Counted from the first letter of the stretch, positions 8,186 through 16,270 are shown. The stretch is 20,571 bases of DNA from Pseudomonadota bacterium (GCA_963205525.1 CAUJJP010000162.1:1-20571); one strand, 5' to 3'. Notes: generated by a model from the sequence alone, not told the origin. Numbers and translations are program-made.

Positions 8186-9646
8186 ATGGACTTCAGGACC
8201 CTGGTGCCTGGCGCGGGCGGCGCCGCCAGCGTGGCGGCCGATGCGCTGCTCGTGATCATCGGTGGCGACGCCGTTCCCGCCGCGCTGCCCAAGGCGCTGG
8301 CCAGCGCCTGCCAGCGCCTGCTGGACCGCGGCGACTTCGCGTTCCAGGCAGGGCGCACCGCGTGGCTGACCGATGTCGAGGGCGTGAAAGCACGCCGCGT
8401 CGTCTTCGCCTGGGCCGCCGATGGCGGGCTGGCGGCGCTGCGCAAGGCGCTGGGCGCGGGGCTGGCGCTGATCAAGGGCGGCGGCAGCAGCCAGCTCGCG
8501 GTGGCCATCGCCGGTGCCGCGCCGGTGGACGCCGAAGCCGCCTGCGCGCTGGTGACGGTGTTGCGCAGCGAGCTGTACGTCTACCGCGCGACCAAGCCCA
8601 GCGCGCCGCCGCCGGCCAAGCTGCAGCGCGTGACCCTGCTGGTGGACAAGGCGCAGGCCGGCGCCGCAAATGCCGGGCTCAAGAAGGGCCAGGCGCTGGC
8701 CGCAGGTGTCGAGCTGGCGCGCGAGTGCGCGAACCGGCCCGGCAACGTGTGCACGCCCAGCCACCTCGCCGCCGAAGCGCGCAAGCTGGCCAAGGCGCCG
8801 CGCATCAAGGCCGAGGTGCTGGACCGCAAGGACTGCGAGAAGCTCGGCATGGGCAGCTTCATGGCGGTGGCGCAGGGCACGGCGCAGCCGCCGCGCTTCA
8901 TCGTCCTGCGCTACAGCGGCGGCGCCAAGTCGGCTGCGCCCGTGGTGCTGGTGGGCAAGGGCATCACCTTCGACAGCGGCGGCATCTCGCTCAAGCCCGG
9001 CGCCGAGATGGACGAGATGAAGTTCGACATGGGCGGCGCCGCCAGCGTGCTGGGCACCTTCAAGGCGCTCGCCGAGCTGCAGCCGGCGCTCAACGTCGTC
9101 GGCCTGATTCCGGCCACCGAGAACATGCCGGGCGGGCGCGCGGTCAAGCCCGGCGACGTCGTCACCAGCATGAGCGGGCAGACGATAGAGATCCTGAACA
9201 CCGACGCCGAAGGCCGGCTCATCCTGTGCGATGCGCTGACCTATGCCGAGCGCCTGAAGCCGGCGGCGGTGATCGACATCGCCACCCTCACCGGCGCCTG
9301 CGTGATCGCCCTCGGCCACCACCGCAGCGGCCTGTTCAGCGCCGACGACGCGCTCGCCGCCGATCTGCTGGCCGCCGGCGAGCGCAGCGGCGATCCGGCC
9401 TGGCGCATGCCGCTGGACGCCGAGTACGACGAAGGCCTCAAGAGCAGCTTCGCCGACGTGGCCAACATCGCCGGCCGCGCCGGGGGCGCGATCACGGCGG
9501 CGATGTTCCTCAAGCGCTTTGCCGGCAAGTACCGCTGGGCACACCTGGACATCGCCGGCACGGCCTGGAAGTCCGGCGCCGCCAAGGGCGCCACCGGGCG
9601 CCCGGTGCCGCTGCTCCTGAACTACCTGCTCGCGCAGGCCGGCTGA
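8186..9646 (+). CDS. pepA: Leucyl aminopeptidase (M17, cytosol aminopeptidase)
   Basis: A 486-residue M17 peptidase, close to the 503 of E. coli PepA. The N-terminal regulatory/hexamerisation domain spans about 1-150. The catalytic domain carries [11 protein letters not shown] (Lys258 and Asp263 as metal ligands), Asp281 in the MKFDMGG segment, and the family signature NTDAEGRL (338-345, Asp340 and Glu342 metal ligands, Arg344 catalytic). It removes N-terminal Leu and other residues from peptides using two Zn or Mn ions. In E. coli it also binds DNA at carAB and in cer recombination; whether that applies here is unknown. The ATG at 8186 follows an AGGA (8173-8176) at suitable spacing. It is divergent from lptF and followed by holC. 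Confidence 0.95.
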   Translation: MDFRTLVPGAGGAASVAADALLVIIGGDAVPAALPKALASACQRLLDRGDFAFQAGRTAWLTDVEGVKARRVVFAWAADGGLAALRKALGAGLALIKGGGSSQLAVAIAGAAPVDAEAACALVTVLRSELYVYRATKPSAPPPAKLQRVTLLVDKAQAGAANAGLKKGQALAAGVELARECANRPGNVCTPSHLAAEARKLAKAPRIKAEVLDRKDCEKLGMGSFMAVAQGTAQPPRFIVLRYSGGAKSAAPVVLVGKGITFDSGGISLKPGAEMDEMKFDMGGAASVLGTFKALAELQPALNVVGLIPATENMPGGRAVKPGDVVTSMSGQTIEILNTDAEGRLILCDALTYAERLKPAAVIDIATLTGACVIALGHHRSGLFSADDALAADLLAAGERSGDPAWRMPLDAEYDEGLKSSFADVANIAGRAGGAITAAMFLKRFAGKYRWAHLDIAGTAWKSGAAKGATGRPVPLLLNYLLAQAG

Positions 9647-9666
9647 AGGCCGCGCGCGCCGTCGCC

Positions 9667-10107
9667 GTGGCGCTGCCGCAGGTGAGTTTCCACACCGGCC
9701 TGGCGGATCCGGTGCAGTTTGCCTGCCGCATCCTGCGCAAGGCCTGGCGTCAGCGCGCACGCGTGCTCGTCACCGCGGCACCCGACACCGCGGCCGCGCT
9801 GGACGCGGCGCTGTGGACCTCGATGCCCGGCGATTTCCTGCCCCATCTGCGCCTGCCCGCGGCGCCGGCACTGCTGGCGCGCACGCCGATCTGGATCGCC
9901 GCCGCTCTGCCCGCGGAGCTGCGCTTGCAGGCGCCGCGCATCCGGCTCAACCTGGGTGCCGAGGGCTGGGACGATGCCGGCGCTGTCGACCGCGTGATCG
10001 AGCTCGTCGGCGACGGTGCGGAAGCAGTCCGCGCCGGCCGTGCACGCTGGCGCCGCTACGAGCAGGACTGGGGCGTCAAGCCCGAGCATCTGCCTGTGGC
10101 GGGATGA
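9667..10107 (+). CDS. holC: DNA polymerase III chi subunit
   Basis: About 146 residues from a GTG at 9667. The sequence VSFHTGLADPVQFACRILRK, the block ARVLVTAAPDTAAALDAALW, then DFLPHL, and the C-terminal ARWRRYEQDW match the HolC family, in which W..P..F.PH is the best-conserved feature (here ALWTSMPGDFLPHL). Chi bridges psi (HolD) in the clamp loader to SSB on single-stranded DNA. Placement directly downstream of pepA is the widely conserved order and supports the call. The start is uncertain: GTG 9667 and GTG 9682 are both possible, and the frame also has a CTG at 9643 overlapping the pepA stop. There is no ATG in this stretch, and a GAAGG at 9645-9649 is rather far from either GTG. Confidence 0.88.
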   Translation: MALPQVSFHTGLADPVQFACRILRKAWRQRARVLVTAAPDTAAALDAALWTSMPGDFLPHLRLPAAPALLARTPIWIAAALPAELRLQAPRIRLNLGAEGWDDAGAVDRVIELVGDGAEAVRAGRARWRRYEQDWGVKPEHLPVAG

Positions 10108-10140
10108 CGCCGACTCAGGGCCGCCCCTGATCGAAGTCGT

Positions 10141-10167
10141 AAAGGGCAACCCTACAATGTGCCCTTT
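10141..10167. promoter_or_regulatory. Perfect inverted repeat around a TACAAT box, upstream of the binding-protein gene
   Basis: AAAGGGCA (10141-10148) and TGCCCTTT (10160-10167) are perfect inverted arms with an 11-base spacer. The spacer contains TACAAT (10153-10158), a good -10 hexamer 41 bases before the ATG at 10199. A clear -35 is missing. The element could be an operator over the binding-protein promoter. Because the right arm ends in TTTT, it could instead be a weak intrinsic terminator for holC. Confidence 0.45.
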
Positions 10168-10198
10168 TCAGTGCCCCCGTGGCAGAAAGGCGAACTCG

Positions 10199-11389
10199 AT
10201 GAAACGGCATGTTCTGGCGATTTCGGTGATGTCGGCGGCCCTGCTGGCTGCCTGCGGCAAGAAGGAGGAGGCCGCCCCGGCACCCGCGGCCGCGCCCGCC
10301 GCAGCTCCCGCGGTGGAGGGCATCACCGTCAAGATCGGCCACGTCGGCCCGACCAGCGGCGCCATCGCGCACCTGGGCAAGGACAACGAGAACGGCGCCC
10401 GCATGGCCATCGACGAGCTCAACGCCAAGGGCGTGATGATCGGCGGCAAGAAGGCCACCTTCGAGCTGCTCGCCGAAGACGACGCCGCCGACCCGAAGCA
10501 GGGCACCGCCGCGGCGCAGAAGCTGGTCGACAGCAAGGTCAACGGCGTCATCGGCCACCTGAACTCCGGCACCACCATCCCCGCCTCGAAGATCTACTTC
10601 GACGCCGGCATTGCGCAGATCTCCCCGTCTGCCACCAACCCCAAGTACACGCGCCAGGGCTACAAGACGGCCTTCCGCGTGGTGGCTGACGACACCCAGC
10701 TCGGCGGCACGCTGGGCAAGTACGCCGCCACGACGCTGGCTGCCAAGAGCGTGGCCGTGGTCGACGACCGCACCGCCTACGGCCAAGGCGTGGCCGAGGA
10801 GTTCGCCAAGGGCGCCGAGGCCGCTGGCGCCAAGGTCGTGAGCACCCAGTTCACCACCGACAAGGCCACCGACTTCACCGCCATCCTGACCGCCATCAAG
10901 AAGGAGAAGCCGGACGTCATCTTCTTCGGTGGCATGGACGCCGTCGCCGGGCCCATGCTGCGCCAGATGAAGCAGCTCGGCATCAAAGCCAAGTTCATGG
11001 GCGGCGACGGCATCTGCTCGGGCGCCCTGCCCGAGCTGGCCGCCGGCACGATCGCCGACGAGAGCGTGGTTTGCGCCGAAGCCGGTGGCGTCGAGGGCGA
11101 GCAGAAGGCGGGTCTGGACAAGTTCAAGGCCGACTTCAAGGCCAAGTTCGGTGCCGACGTGCAGATCTACGCCCCCTACGTCTACGACGCCGTCAACGTG
11201 ATGGTGGCGGCGATGGAGAAGGCCGGCTCGGCCGACCCGGCGACCTATCTGCCGGCGCTGGCCGCGTCCGACTACAAGGGCGTGACCGGCACCATCGCCT
11301 TCGACGAGAAGGGCGACATCAAGAACGGCGCGCTGACCCTGTACACCTACAAGGGTGGCAAGCGCGAGCAGATCGCGGTCGTGCGCTGA
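10199..11389 (+). CDS. Branched-chain amino-acid type ABC transporter substrate-binding lipoprotein
   Basis: A 396-residue periplasmic binding protein of the LivJ/LivK (Peripla_BP_6) type. The N-terminus is a lipoprotein signal with lipobox LLAAC (Cys19), then a short Ala/Pro/Glu linker and the mature domain from about residue 42 (ITVKIGHVGPTSGAIAHLGKD), which matches the family's opening strand and ligand loop. Further landmarks are GVIGHLNSGTTIPASKIY, YGQGVAEEFAKG and the TDFTAILTAIKKEKPDVIFFGG segment. The preferred substrates are hydrophobic amino acids, but members also bind amides and aromatic acids, so specificity is open. An AAGG (10187-10190) precedes the ATG at good spacing. No permease or ATPase gene lies beside it, so it is an orphan here, bounded by an upstream inverted repeat and a downstream terminator. 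Confidence 0.9.
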   Translation: MKRHVLAISVMSAALLAACGKKEEAAPAPAAAPAAAPAVEGITVKIGHVGPTSGAIAHLGKDNENGARMAIDELNAKGVMIGGKKATFELLAEDDAADPKQGTAAAQKLVDSKVNGVIGHLNSGTTIPASKIYFDAGIAQISPSATNPKYTRQGYKTAFRVVADDTQLGGTLGKYAATTLAAKSVAVVDDRTAYGQGVAEEFAKGAEAAGAKVVSTQFTTDKATDFTAILTAIKKEKPDVIFFGGMDAVAGPMLRQMKQLGIKAKFMGGDGICSGALPELAAGTIADESVVCAEAGGVEGEQKAGLDKFKADFKAKFGADVQIYAPYVYDAVNVMVAAMEKAGSADPATYLPALAASDYKGVTGTIAFDEKGDIKNGALTLYTYKGGKREQIAVVR

Positions 11390-11412
11390 AGCCCAGGCAC
11401 AGCACCTAGACT

Positions 11413-11446
11413 GCAAAGGCGCCCGCGAGGGCGCCTTTTGCTTTTC
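11413..11446 (+). terminator. Rho-independent terminator after the binding-protein gene
   Basis: AAAGGCGCCC (11415-11424), loop GCGA, and GGGCGCCTTTT (11429-11439) form a strong GC-rich stem with a T-run continuing as TTTTGCTTTT. It starts 24 bases after the binding-protein stop and ends that transcription unit. Confidence 0.87.
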
Positions 11447-11496
11447 CGCGCCGCATTTCCCACCAGCCAACCCGCGGGTCTGTCCCGCCCACCGCC

Positions 11497-12297
11497 ATGC
11501 CACGCTTTGCCGCCAACATCAGCCTGATGTACACCGAGTGGCCGTTTGCCGACCGCTTCGCGGCGGCGGCGGACGACGGTTTCGCCGCCGTGGAATGCCA
11601 GTTCCCCTACGAACACGCGCCCGAGCTGCTGGCGCGCCGGCGCGAGGCGGCGGGGGTGGAGCTGGTGTTGCTCAATGCCCCGAGCGGGCCGCCCGGCGCG
11701 CGCGGCATCGCCGCCGTCGCGGGGCAGGAAGCAGCATTTCGCGCCAGCGTGCGGGAGCAGGCCCTGCCCTGGGCCCGGATGCTGGGCTGCCCGCGGGTGC
11801 ACCTGATGTCGGGCCTGCACGCGCCCGGCCAGGACGCACTGCAGGCGCGCCGTACCCTGGTCGAGAACCTGCGCTGGGCCACCGGGCAGGCCGCGGACAT
11901 CCAGTTCCTGATCGAACCGCTCAATGCGCGCGACAACCCGGGCTATTTCCTGACCCGTCAGGCGCAGGCGCACGAGATCGTGGCCGAAGTCGGCGCTGCC
12001 AACCTGGCGGTCCAGTTCGACCTCTACCACGCCCAGATCGTCGAGGGCGACCTCAGCAGCAGGCTGCGCCAGCATCTCGGCCCCGGCCAGCCGAGCAGGG
12101 TCGGCCACCTGCAGGTCGCGGGCGTTCCCGATCGCCACGAGCCCGACGGCGGCGAGCTGAACTTCGCCTACCTGTGCGCCCTGATCGACGAGTTGGGCTG
12201 GACGGGCTGGGTCGGTGCCGAGTATCGACCGCGCCAGGGCACGCGCATTGGCCTGGGCTGGTTCCGGCCGTGGTCAGGACCGCTGCGGGGCGGGTGA
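11497..12297 (+). CDS. hyi: Hydroxypyruvate isomerase family TIM-barrel protein
   Basis: A 266-residue xylose-isomerase-like TIM barrel aligning throughout with E. coli Hyi (258 residues): RFAANISLMYTEWPF at the start, FPYEHAPELL, NAPSGPPGARGIAAVAGQE, and TLVENLRWA. The metal ligands expected for the family are visible: Glu140 (LIEPLN), Asp175 with His178 (QFDLYHAQ), His204 (GHLQVAG) and Glu242 (GAEYRP). Hyi interconverts hydroxypyruvate and tartronate semialdehyde in glyoxylate metabolism. Related proteins such as OtnI act on 2-oxo-tetronates, so the exact substrate is open. Its usual partners (glyoxylate carboligase, tartronate semialdehyde reductase) are absent. It follows the terminator and precedes the kinase gene by 56 bases. 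Confidence 0.87.
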   Translation: MPRFAANISLMYTEWPFADRFAAAADDGFAAVECQFPYEHAPELLARRREAAGVELVLLNAPSGPPGARGIAAVAGQEAAFRASVREQALPWARMLGCPRVHLMSGLHAPGQDALQARRTLVENLRWATGQAADIQFLIEPLNARDNPGYFLTRQAQAHEIVAEVGAANLAVQFDLYHAQIVEGDLSSRLRQHLGPGQPSRVGHLQVAGVPDRHEPDGGELNFAYLCALIDELGWTGWVGAEYRPRQGTRIGLGWFRPWSGPLRGG

Positions 12298-12353
12298 ACC
12301 CGGCGTCGATCTGAATATCACGAGCCCACGCGCTGCGATGACAGAATGCCTCC

Positions 12354-13802
12354 ATGGCCCACCGCAACCCGCCCGGCTGGCTGTGGCCCTTGTCGGCCTT
12401 GCTGCTGGCGACCACCGGATCGGTGCTGATCGTGCAGGCCGCGCTCGCCGAGCGCCGCGCCGCCTTCGACACCGACGTCCGTATCGCCCACCGGCTGCTC
12501 AGCCAGGTGGCCGTGCAGCACGATGCGATGCTGTCCACGCTGGTGCTGCTGCAGCCCACCGCCGCCGAGAGCCGCCGCCTGCCGGCGCTGGCTCAGCAGG
12601 TGTTGCGCCTGGACCGGCGCGCCGGGGACGAGGCCTGGCCCACGCCGCAGGCCCAGGGCTGGGCCGCCGCCGAAGCCCGCTCCGCGCAGACCGCACGCGC
12701 TGTGCCGGTGGTGGCCGAGCTGGCCGCGGGCCGCTTCACGCTCGTGCGCGCCGGCACGCCGGCCGCCTATGCCCTGACGATCGACCTCGCCGCGATGGTG
12801 CCCTGGCCCGACTGGCCGCTGCCGCGTGAAGGCAGCGCACGCGCCGAGCTGCGCCTGGGTGGCGCCGCGTGGCCCGTGCAGCCAGGGCGCGGCAGCGGCG
12901 CCGCGCCCTGGCGCATGAGCGCGGGCAAGGTGCTGGCTGCCGAGAGCCAGCCCTTCGAACTGCTGATCGAACAGCCCGTGGCCTGGCGCGAACTGCCCTG
13001 GGGCCGCGTGGCGCTGTGGTGCCTGTTCGCGGCCGTGCTGGCCGCCGCCGCGGCAGCGCTGTGGCGCCAGCGCGAGGCCGCGCGCCGCGCGCAGGCGCTG
13101 CTGCGGCTGGGGCAGGCGGCGCGGCTGAACGCGCTGGGTGAGCTGGCCGCCGGCATGGCGCATGAGCTGAACCAGCCGCTCACCGCGGTGCTGGCCGGCA
13201 CGCAAGCCGCGGCGCGGCTGCTCGACGACGGCGAGCCCGACCTGCCCACCGTGCGCGAGGCGCTGGCCCGCAGCGCGCAGCAGGCGCGCCGCGCCGCCGA
13301 CGTGGTGGCGCGCCTGCGCCGCCTGGTACAGCCGCCCGACCCTGACGCCGCGCCGCAGCGCACCGTGCTGGCGAGTGCCGTGCACGCGGTGCTCGACCTG
13401 CTCGAGCCGCAGCTGCGCCAGCTCGGCGTGGCCGTGGACAGCAGCGGCCTCGGCAGCGTGGCCGTGGTGGCCGATCCGGTGGCGCTGGAGCAGTTGCTGC
13501 ACAACATCGTGCACAACGCGCTGCAGGCGCTGGAAGCCGTGCCCGCGGGCCGGCGCAGGCTCGTGTTCACTGCCGAAATCCACCGCGACCGCGCCACGCT
13601 GCATCTGCACGACAGCGGCCCCGGCTTTGCGCCGCAGGCGCTCGAGCAGGCGCTGGAGCCCTTCTTCACCACCCGCAGCGGCGGCCTCGGCCTGGGCCTG
13701 AGCCTGTGCGACACGCTGGCCGCCGGCATGGGCGGCACGCTGCAGGTGGCCAACCACACGCAGGGCGGCGCGCTGCTCGCGCTCACCCTGCCGGCCGCAT
13801 GA
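12354..13802 (+). CDS. Membrane sensor histidine kinase
   Basis: A 482-residue two-helix kinase. Membrane helices lie at about 9-31 and 219-238 and enclose a roughly 185-residue periplasmic sensor region I cannot assign to a family. The cytoplasmic part has the H-box GELAAGMAHELNQPLTAVL with phosphoacceptor His270, the N-box LLHNIVHNALQAL (381-393), the G1 motif DSGPGF (420-425), the F-box EPFFTT (435-440) and the G2 loop GGLGLGLSLC (443-452). The HELNQPL H-box is typical of the DctB/FixL group, whose partners are FixJ-type regulators, exactly what follows. Its stop overlaps the regulator start by 4 bases (ATGA). Downstream exported proteins in the same orientation suggest a periplasmic redox, heme or substrate signal, which is inference. 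Confidence 0.92.
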   Translation: MAHRNPPGWLWPLSALLLATTGSVLIVQAALAERRAAFDTDVRIAHRLLSQVAVQHDAMLSTLVLLQPTAAESRRLPALAQQVLRLDRRAGDEAWPTPQAQGWAAAEARSAQTARAVPVVAELAAGRFTLVRAGTPAAYALTIDLAAMVPWPDWPLPREGSARAELRLGGAAWPVQPGRGSGAAPWRMSAGKVLAAESQPFELLIEQPVAWRELPWGRVALWCLFAAVLAAAAAALWRQREAARRAQALLRLGQAARLNALGELAAGMAHELNQPLTAVLAGTQAAARLLDDGEPDLPTVREALARSAQQARRAADVVARLRRLVQPPDPDAAPQRTVLASAVHAVLDLLEPQLRQLGVAVDSSGLGSVAVVADPVALEQLLHNIVHNALQALEAVPAGRRRLVFTAEIHRDRATLHLHDSGPGFAPQALEQALEPFFTTRSGGLGLGLSLCDTLAAGMGGTLQVANHTQGGALLALTLPAA

Positions 13803-14449
13803 ACAACAGCATCACCACGCCGCTGATCCACCTTGTCGACGATGACGAGGCGGTGCGCCAGAGCCTGGCATTGCTGATCGGCACCGTGGGCCTGCGTGTG
13901 GCGCCCTGGGCACACCCGCATGCCTTCCTCGAAGGCTTCGACCGCGAGGCCATCGGCGCCATCGTGCTCGACGTGCGCATGCCCGGCATGAGCGGCCTGC
14001 AGCTGCTGCAGCGGCTGCTCGACGAAGGTGTCGATCAACCCGTGATCCTGCTCACCGGCCACGGCACGGTGGCCCTGTGCCGCCAGGCCTTCAAGGCCGG
14101 CGCTGCCGAGTTCCTGGAGAAGCCCGTCGACGACCAGGCGCTGCTCGACGCGCTGCAGGCCGCCGTGCGCCAGCACGTCAGGCGCCGCCAGCACCAGGCC
14201 GCCAGCCGCGATGCGCGCGAGCGCCACGCGCAGCTCAGCCCGCGCGAGCGCGAGGTTCTGGGGCTCATCGTGGCCGGCCTCACCAACAAGGAGATCGGCC
14301 GTGCGCTGGCCCTGAGCCCGCGCACGGTGGAGACCCACCGCGCCCACCTGTTCGAGAAGCTGGCCGCGCCCTCGCTGGCACAGCTGATCCTTCGCTACGC
14401 GGCGCTCGTCGAAGCTGGGGAAGGCGGGGCAGGCGAAGGCGCTCCGTAG
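13799..14449 (+). CDS. FixJ/LuxR-type response regulator
   Basis: A 216-residue two-domain regulator. The receiver domain (about 8-125) has the acidic pair Asp14/Asp15, the phosphoacceptor Asp58 (IVLDVRMPG), Thr86 (LLTGHGT) and Lys108 (FLEKPVD). After a charged linker the LuxR-type helix-turn-helix (about 145-205) shows LSPREREVLGLIVAGLTNKEIGRAL and SPRTVETHRAHLFEKL. This is the FixJ/StyR/TodT layout. It is translationally coupled to the kinase gene and so is its probable partner. A perfect palindrome spans its stop codon and may be its own binding site ahead of the HbpS-like gene. The exact regulon is unknown. Confidence 0.93.
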   Translation: MNNSITTPLIHLVDDDEAVRQSLALLIGTVGLRVAPWAHPHAFLEGFDREAIGAIVLDVRMPGMSGLQLLQRLLDEGVDQPVILLTGHGTVALCRQAFKAGAAEFLEKPVDDQALLDALQAAVRQHVRRRQHQAASRDARERHAQLSPREREVLGLIVAGLTNKEIGRALALSPRTVETHRAHLFEKLAAPSLAQLILRYAALVEAGEGGAGEGAP

Positions 14450-14458
14450 TTCTACGGA
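14443..14458. promoter_or_regulatory. Perfect palindrome, candidate operator for the HbpS-like/ankyrin pair
   Basis: TCCGTAG (14443-14449), spacer TT, and CTACGGA (14452-14458) form a perfect 7-base inverted repeat that includes the regulator's TAG stop. A possible -10 (TATCGT, 14504-14509) lies about 45 bases further on, placing the palindrome roughly 60-65 bases before a putative transcript start, a usual position for an activator. The loop is too short and there is no T-run, so it is not a terminator. Confidence 0.5.
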
Positions 14459-14546
14459 AGGTGGCGCGGTGTCGCGCGCATGGCGGCGGCGGGGCGCGGT
14501 TCCTATCGTTCAGCCCATCCGCAACCGCCCAACGAAAGGCCCGCCC

Positions 14547-15038
14547 GTGAAGACCCTCGCCGCCACCACCGCACTTGCCCTCGCCAGCTTCGCCTGCGCC
14601 GCCCAGGCCCAGGGTGTGATCAGCCAGCGCAGCGTCTCGCTCGAACTCGCCAACCAGATCGCCGGCGCCACCGTGGCCGCCTGCAGCGCGTTGGGCCACA
14701 ACGTCACGGCCGCCGTGGTGGACCGCGCCGGCCAGCTGCGCGCGCTGCAGCGCGCCGACAACGCCGGCCCGCACACCGTGGAAGCGGCGCAGGCCAAGGC
14801 CTTCACCTCGGCCTCGGCGCGCAACAACACGCTGGCGATGATGGACGCGGCGCAGAAGAACCCGGCCGCCGCCAACCTGGTTCACATCCCCGGCTTCCTG
14901 CTGCTGGGCGGCGGCGTGCCGCTGCGCGCCGGCAACGAGGTGATCGGCGCCGTGGGCGTGGCGGGTGCGCCGGGTGGCCACCTCGACGAACAATGCGCCG
15001 TGGCGGCCATCGACAAGTTCAAGGGGCAGCTGCAGTGA
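14547..15038 (+). CDS. Exported heme-binding protein, HbpS/GlcG family (DUF336)
   Basis: A 163-residue protein from a GTG at 14547, preceded by GAAAGG (14534-14539) 7 bases upstream. Residues 1-22 form a signal peptide ending AQA. The mature protein is a single GlcG/HbpS domain: SVSLELANQIAGATVAACSALG, then VTAAVVDRAGQLRALQRADNAGPHTVEAAQAKAFTSASARNNT, and the closing FLLLGGGVPLRAGNEVIGAVGVAGAPGGHLDEQCA, a strong family signature. In Streptomyces, HbpS binds heme outside the cell and modulates the SenS-SenR two-component system; other members occur with PQQ or glycolate genes without a defined role. Heme binding here is inferred from the family. Its stop overlaps the ankyrin gene's start by 4 bases, and it lies 97 bases downstream of a two-component system. 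Confidence 0.87.
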   Translation: MKTLAATTALALASFACAAQAQGVISQRSVSLELANQIAGATVAACSALGHNVTAAVVDRAGQLRALQRADNAGPHTVEAAQAKAFTSASARNNTLAMMDAAQKNPAAANLVHIPGFLLLGGGVPLRAGNEVIGAVGVAGAPGGHLDEQCAVAAIDKFKGQLQ

Positions 15039-15721
15039 AGCGCCCCGCGCTGTGGCTGGCCGCGGTGCTGCTGCCGCTGGCCGCCATGGCACAGACCGCG
15101 CCGAGCCCGGCCGAGGCTGCGGCCTACGCCGGGCTGCACGCGGCCGCGCACCAGGGTGACCTCGCGGCGCTCGACAATCTGCTGGCCGGCAAGCCCGCGG
15201 CCGAGAAGCTGAACGCCCGCGACGGCAACGGCCGCACACCCGTGCACGTGGCGGCCTTTGCGAAACAGCGGGAGGCGATCCGCCGCCTGGCCGCTGCCGG
15301 CGCCGACCTGCAGCTGCTCGACCGCGACCGCTACGACGCCATCACCATCGCCGCCGTGGCCGACGACGAGCCCACGCTCGCCACGCTGCTGCAGCTGGGC
15401 GCGAGTGCCAAGCTCGTGACCAGCCGCTACGACGGCACCGCGCTGATCGCCGCGGCGCACCTGGGGCATGACGGCGTGGTGCGCCAGCTCATTGCCGCCG
15501 GCGCGCCGCTGGATCACGTGAACAACCTGCACTGGACGGCGGTGATCGAGTCCATCGTGCTCGGCGACGGTGGCGCGCGCCACCAGGCCACACTGAAGGC
15601 GCTGCTCGATGCCGGCGCCAGCATGGCGCTGGCCGACCGCGGCGGCCGCAAGCCGCTGGACCTGGCACGCCAGCACGGCTACGCCGCGATGGTGGCGATG
15701 CTGGAGAAGGCGAAGCGCTGA
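15035..15721 (+). CDS. Exported ankyrin-repeat protein
   Basis: A 228-residue protein from a GTG at 15035 inside the preceding gene's stop (GTGA overlap). A signal peptide (KRPALWLAAVLLPLAAMAQ, residues 2-20) is followed by about five to six ankyrin repeats at roughly 33-63, 66-96, 99-130, 133-162, 166-201 and 204-228. The clearest are GNGRTPVHVAAFAKQREAIRRL and GTALIAAAHLGHDGVVRQLI. Ankyrin repeats bind protein partners; a periplasmic location is inferred from the signal. Pseudomonas AnkB, a periplasmic ankyrin protein needed for KatB catalase activity, is a precedent for a link with heme and peroxide stress. Coupling to the HbpS-like gene implies joint function. Confidence 0.88.
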   Translation: MKRPALWLAAVLLPLAAMAQTAPSPAEAAAYAGLHAAAHQGDLAALDNLLAGKPAAEKLNARDGNGRTPVHVAAFAKQREAIRRLAAAGADLQLLDRDRYDAITIAAVADDEPTLATLLQLGASAKLVTSRYDGTALIAAAHLGHDGVVRQLIAAGAPLDHVNNLHWTAVIESIVLGDGGARHQATLKALLDAGASMALADRGGRKPLDLARQHGYAAMVAMLEKAKR

Positions 15722-15731
15722 GCGCTTCAGC

Positions 15732-16106
15732 TCATGCGCCGACGCGCTGGCGCGCCGCCAACACGTCGCGCACAGGCCGCACCTCGATGCAGCCGTACTT
15801 GATCCACGGGAAGCTCTGCGCGAGCTTCACCGCTTCTTCCATCGAATCGGCCTTGACGAGGTTGAAGCCGGCGAGCAGCTGCTTCGTCTAGGCAAAAGGC
15901 CCGTCGGTGACGGCCAGCTTGCCGCCGCGGCTGCGCACGGCCATGGCCGTCTCCACGGGTTCGAGCTGCTGGTGGCCCAGCAGCGTGCCGCAGGCCTGCA
16001 GCTCGTCGGCGTGCTGCAGGCCGCTGCGCATCTCGGTGGCGAAGCCGGCTTCGTCGAGCACGGCCATCTTGTGCGGATCGGTGTAGACGAGGAACAGGTA
16101 TTTCAT
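15732..16106 (-). pseudogene. YCII/DGPF-family protein gene with an in-frame stop codon
   Basis: The frame starts at ATG 16106 (MKYLFLVYTDPHKMAVLD) and reaches the family motif TDGPFA. It meets a TAG at 15888-15890 where the motif normally continues DGPFAE. Past this stop the same frame keeps full family similarity (TKQLLAGFNLVKADSMEEA, then FPWIKYGCIEVRPV) to a TGA at 15732-15734. The whole is 124 codons, the normal family length, so a single GAG-to-TAG change explains the break. Family members are small dimeric YCII-fold proteins often encoded beside ECF42-group sigma factors. No sigma-factor gene is near. Sequencing error or readthrough cannot be excluded. It is convergent with the ankyrin gene. 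Confidence 0.75.
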
Positions 16107-16270
16107 GGTCAGGCACGCACCGCCGATCCGAAGGGCCTGACGGCCCCTCGCGGGCAGCGAACGAAGTGAGGTTGGGGGCAACATGCTGCATCCTGGCGCG
16201 CGTTGTCGAAGACGCGCCACCCCATGCGTCGTGGGATACGAGAATGTCCTCGACCCCGCAGGAGACGACG

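Noticed and set aside
8156..9760. A 534-residue minus-strand open frame opposite pepA
   Set aside because: No family features; pepA on the plus strand has all M17 motifs.
10115..11503. A 462-residue minus-strand open frame opposite the binding-protein gene
   Set aside because: Gly/Val/His-rich composition typical of antisense shadows in high-GC DNA; the plus strand encodes a complete recognisable binding protein.
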